A stretch of 64,000 nt of DNA from Anthoceros angustus (lineage: Eukaryota > Streptophyta > Anthocerotopsida > Anthocerotales > Anthocerotaceae). Shown in pieces: positions 60,699-64,000 of this stretch (position 1 is the first letter of the stretch; each line of letters opens with the position of its first letter). Position numbers and translations under genes: made by a program. The stretch covers positions 248,001-312,000 of the forward strand of contig MU008193.1 of NCBI GenBank assembly GCA_010909165.1, in the 5' to 3' direction. The notes beneath the pieces were generated by a model that saw only the letters and a list, made by a program, of their open reading frames with translations, was not told the DNA's origin and made no database searches.

Positions 60699-62125
60699 TT
60701 GCCTCGTTGAGACGAATCCGTTGGTATCATTTTTGTCTACTTTCGAGTGAGAAACAGGGACTGAATGCCTGGGAGAAGTTGATCACTAAGGTTTTAGTTG
60801 GGGAATTTGGCTATGTACAACACTTCTCTTGCTGCGGGGTAGGTCTTTGGGTCTTGTACAACGAGCACGAGTGAGTCGCTGAACAGGCTGAGGATTCTCG
60901 CGTGTGAGTGAGGCATCGGCTGAAAAAGCTTGAGGTAGGGAGGATCGAGTTGCGGCATTGGCGTGTTCGGTGTTTGTGTTTCACCGATTCTGCAGCTAAG
61001 GTTTTCCCTCTGCGGTGACAATTGATGCTGGCTTCCTTGACTCAGCGTCTTGATTACATGGGGCATGCCACGGTGAAGAGGAGATAGCCCGGTACCGTTT
61101 GCGAGCGAGGGGCGTGCGCCGGTTTGAGAAGGAGAAGGGCACCGCAGGTCGGCATTTGTCATAGAGGACCTACCAGCGAGCAGGGGCCGGACAAGGATCC
61201 TTTGCACCAGTTAGGGTTATGGTCCCCACTTACACCTTGTGCGGTGACTCGATAAGGAGGCGGGGGCGATGTCGGTGGGAGTGCACCTGGAGGGCTGGGA
61301 TTAGGCCTTTCCTCGGGGCTCGTCGGTCCGCATTTATCACGAAGACCAGGCAAGAGGACCCGTCGTGATTCGACACGATGGAAGGGCCAAATGGCGGTGA
61401 GAAATTCTCGGGCGAGCCGGGAACACAATCGTTGAGGGATTTTAGGCTGAGTCAATGAGGCAATTAGTAGGGTCAAGTTCAAACATGGGCCGCGATAACC
61501 ACCTCTACATGTTCGAACAACTATCGATACATGGTGATGAGGCCTCGGATTTGTATGAAGCCCACCAAAGCACCTCAACTCGGCGTCTCAATCCATTATT
61601 CCAAGGAGCCTGCAGATGGCCTACAATGCCAAGTGGCGGTGAAGTGATGACCCACCAGCCATATCTGCAGTCTTGGCGCCAGTCAGCCACCACCGTGATG
61701 CCTCCTCTCACTCTGAGAGAGGACAACGCGCAGATTGATGAATTCATACACACCCCAAATATGCCAACCACATGGAAGAGTTCATGAAGATCCTCGAGAA
61801 GGCTTTTCCACTCAAGACTCCGAGAAGATTGCGGAGTGGCAAGCTTTGCACGGAAAGGAGCAGTCCGGATGTGTTTCCGTGAGGTGCAAAAGCTGCGAGA
61901 TGGGGCATGCTCACGGACCAAGAAGCGTGAGAAGAAATTCCTCCACCCTTGAGGGTGATCAATTTTATTTCATTTCCTTGTCCTCACTTGTGGATAAGTA
62001 TGGCGATGCCTATACTTTGCAGCAGTACATGAGGCGGAGAAGAAAGAGATTGCTTACTCCGTCTTCTCCTCCAAGCATTCAAGGCCTTCCACCATTATCA
62101 AGGCATGTTTTCAAGCAAGTCTTGC
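60699..62125. repeat. 1.43-kb tandem unit, copy B (gag-like)
   Basis: Collinear with copy A. The A/B junction and the exit from B share the short stretch TTGCCTCG, as expected for a microhomology-mediated or assembly-made duplication. Downstream of B the gag reading continues into CCHC knuckles. Confidence 0.85.
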
Positions 62126-62189
62126 CTCGGGGAACTTCTTCAAGGACTACACCCAGCCGGCCAAGGCGAGAATGCAGAAGTATGCGGCC

Positions 62190-62320
62190 ACTGCTACTGT
62201 CCATGTGTGCAACCATTGTGGCGATCCGAGCACATCTCACCGAATTGCAAGTGCCCACCAAGGCCTCTTTGCACTCATTGTCAAAAGAATGGTCATGTGA
62301 GCACCGTGCTTTCAACTTCA
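62190..62320 (+). mobile_element. Retroelement gag CCHC zinc knuckles (frame-shifted)
   Basis: Two Cys/His clusters lie about 60 bp apart. The first starts VCNHCGDPS and continues, one base out of frame, as HISPNCKCPP, fitting CX2CX4HX4C. The second starts LCTHCQKNGHVST, after which a small indel hides the last Cys. Tandem knuckles of this type mark retrotransposon Gag. The family (Copia or Gypsy) cannot be told from what is here. Confidence 0.6.
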
Positions 62321-62559
62321 CCCCGAGAGGAGATACAGTCGGCATCGGTGGAGATGCTACGGTAGCATCAAGACAAAGGAGCAACTCCTGCGGTGGGGAC
62401 TCTAAGAGCAAGCAACGGAGGGAGGCGAAGCCAAGGTTGCGACAACGCGACAAGATGACGTCCGGAGGCCACGGTGGCTGCCTTGGCAGCAGTGGCACGC
62501 TTACAACCAGCCTCGATAAAGCTGGTGGAGCTAAGCCATGGGCTGCGAGCTGGTTCTGA

Positions 62560-64000
62560 TGAAACGGCGGGGAAGATTATGGACACCCACATGAGGTGTT
62601 GACAGCATTAGCCTCGGGACAAGCTAAGGAAGATGTGCCCTACATGGGTTGGGCATGCCATTAATCTTCTTGGCTCGGACATCGTGTTAGCAAATGCGGG
62701 GCCCATCACCGAGCGAGGAGCAAGGGCAGCAATGCCTCAATCCTTTATGCCCTTGCCACACAGGCGCCATCCCATTACGGGCGGATACATCTTCACTCCG
62801 GTGACAGAGCCAATGCGAGAGATGAGGCGGGCCCTTTAGGGCAATTGTACATGATGCCCCTTTGGTCACACATGAGCACGGCAAAGACGGTTGTTGCAGC
62901 ACCATTAATGTCCTTGCGGGACATGGGCATGACGAGGCGTCTCCGGCAATCGCGACCACGAAGTCACGGTTGCTCATGTGCCGGAGATTTGGTAGTCGTC
63001 CGGGGACTTGTTCCTTTCCGGATCACCGTAAATTAAATTTGGAGCACGGTGGATGCTTCCATTGCAAATGACCCGCATGATCGAATTTCCAAGTCGGAGC
63101 ATCCACGCATCCGACCTACCAGCAGTCAGAATGCGAGTGAATGCGTGATGGTAGACAACCGAGAGGGACGGGTCACACAACGGTGCACCTGTGGTGTTCG
63201 GATGCTCGCCCGGTCATTATAAACAGTCTTGGCGGCACGGCTTGGTTTGCAGGAGAAGCACGCCGTCCCATGGAACATCCGCCGCCTCCGTGGAGCCTGT
63301 GTGGCGAGACTTGAACTGTGCACATCACATTGAATCCAGCTCATCGGATGCCATGACCATGTCTGCCGTGCTTGGTGACCACGGCCACGACTGCTTCTAG
63401 GGCGAGTTTCTTTTCCCACCGGCGAGGGAGTGGATAATTGGGAGCAGCCTTCTATCGGCTGGCGGCAGCGAGGAGGGCGGCGTTGCCACATATTCCCTTG
63501 ACTTGCAGCGGTGTGGCCACAGGCCACGTTAGTGGTGTGCCATGCTAGCAAGGAGCATCCGTGCAATCTTGAAGCTAGTCCAAGATGCTAACCAGCAAGA
63601 TGCACAATCTTGAAGTCGATGACGCCATTCCGGTCCATGGATCTCACAGCTTGCAACATGCCCTTGCACAACCCGATCATCCGAGCGAGCTCACGCGGCA
63701 TGCAAGAGGCAGTGCGGTGATGCACTTGTTGGATTCAGTGTTAACCACCACTCAAGATCGAGTCTTTGGATCACAATGTGATTACATGGGCGCCATCGTC
63801 TGGGACACGGTGGTAGAACTCTTTGGCGGGATCTGTCTGGAGGCTCTCTTGATATGTATCCATCTGATATCGTGTATTGACAATGATGTCACAAAGACGC
63901 CGTATCAGTTCAGCAAAGCATGAGGCGTTTTCCACAAAGAATCGCCTTGGAGGCCTATCACGGTGCTTTCACCGCTCTACCGCAGGATGTCCGTTACATT
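62560..64000. other. Probable continuation of retroelement, unassigned
   Basis: Several plus-strand frames overlap and break, as expected for a damaged or error-laden polyprotein. I find no protease, integrase or RT motif I can defend. The region is open to the window edge. Confidence 0.4.

Overview
The window is nuclear DNA from a land plant. The evidence is an ABA 8'-hydroxylase-type P450 (CYP707A), a plant galacturonokinase, a plant kinesin-7 with a C-terminal RING finger, a plastid mitoferrin-like carrier and plant-type eRF1. Spliceosomal introns are mostly 50-150 bp and gene-bearing DNA is near 50% GC. That suggests a seed-free lineage with compact introns, such as a Selaginella-like lycophyte, but the species cannot be fixed from the sequence (inference).

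Layout. 1-4.3 kb: an MFL1-like carrier (3' end outside the window) and a nine-exon CYP707A gene, both on the minus strand. 4.3-12.5 kb: mostly geneless, AT-rich from 5.3 to 9.3 kb, with 51-bp tandem repeats. 12.5-27.9 kb: a tandemly duplicated cluster with ancestral order RPL34 (minus), eRF1 (plus), an unrecognised lysine-rich gene here called gene X (minus), and GALAK (plus). One copy of RPL34, gene X and GALAK stays open while the partner copy decays. eRF1 is present twice, and each copy carries a different small frameshift. A hairpin-like pair of inverted gene fragments and a tRNA-like sequence lie inside the cluster.

29.6-32.4 kb: a broken non-LTR retrotransposon with an internal inverted piece, followed by a Ty3/Gypsy RT-RNase H fragment. 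34.3-41.1 kb: a kinesin-7/RING gene of about 26 exons. 41.9-44.3 kb: a nine-exon multi-pass membrane protein of the IRP/GOST-like type, convergent with the kinesin. 47.4-48.1 kb: an intronless AT-rich open reading frame of unknown function. 51.1-52.0 kb: the decayed C-terminal part of splicing factor SYF1.

52.5-64 kb: repetitive DNA with PIF/Harbinger transposase pieces and a retroelement gag with CCHC knuckles, arranged as tandem duplications. The copies differ mainly by small indels at CAG/CTG sites. That pattern points to methylation-related base-calling error and possibly false duplication in the assembly.

The clearest biological leads are the NIKN (not NIKS) motif in both eRF1 copies, the staggered duplication and complementary decay of the RPL34-eRF1-X-GALAK cluster, gene X itself, and the head-to-head inverted gene fragments at 22.2-23.9 kb.
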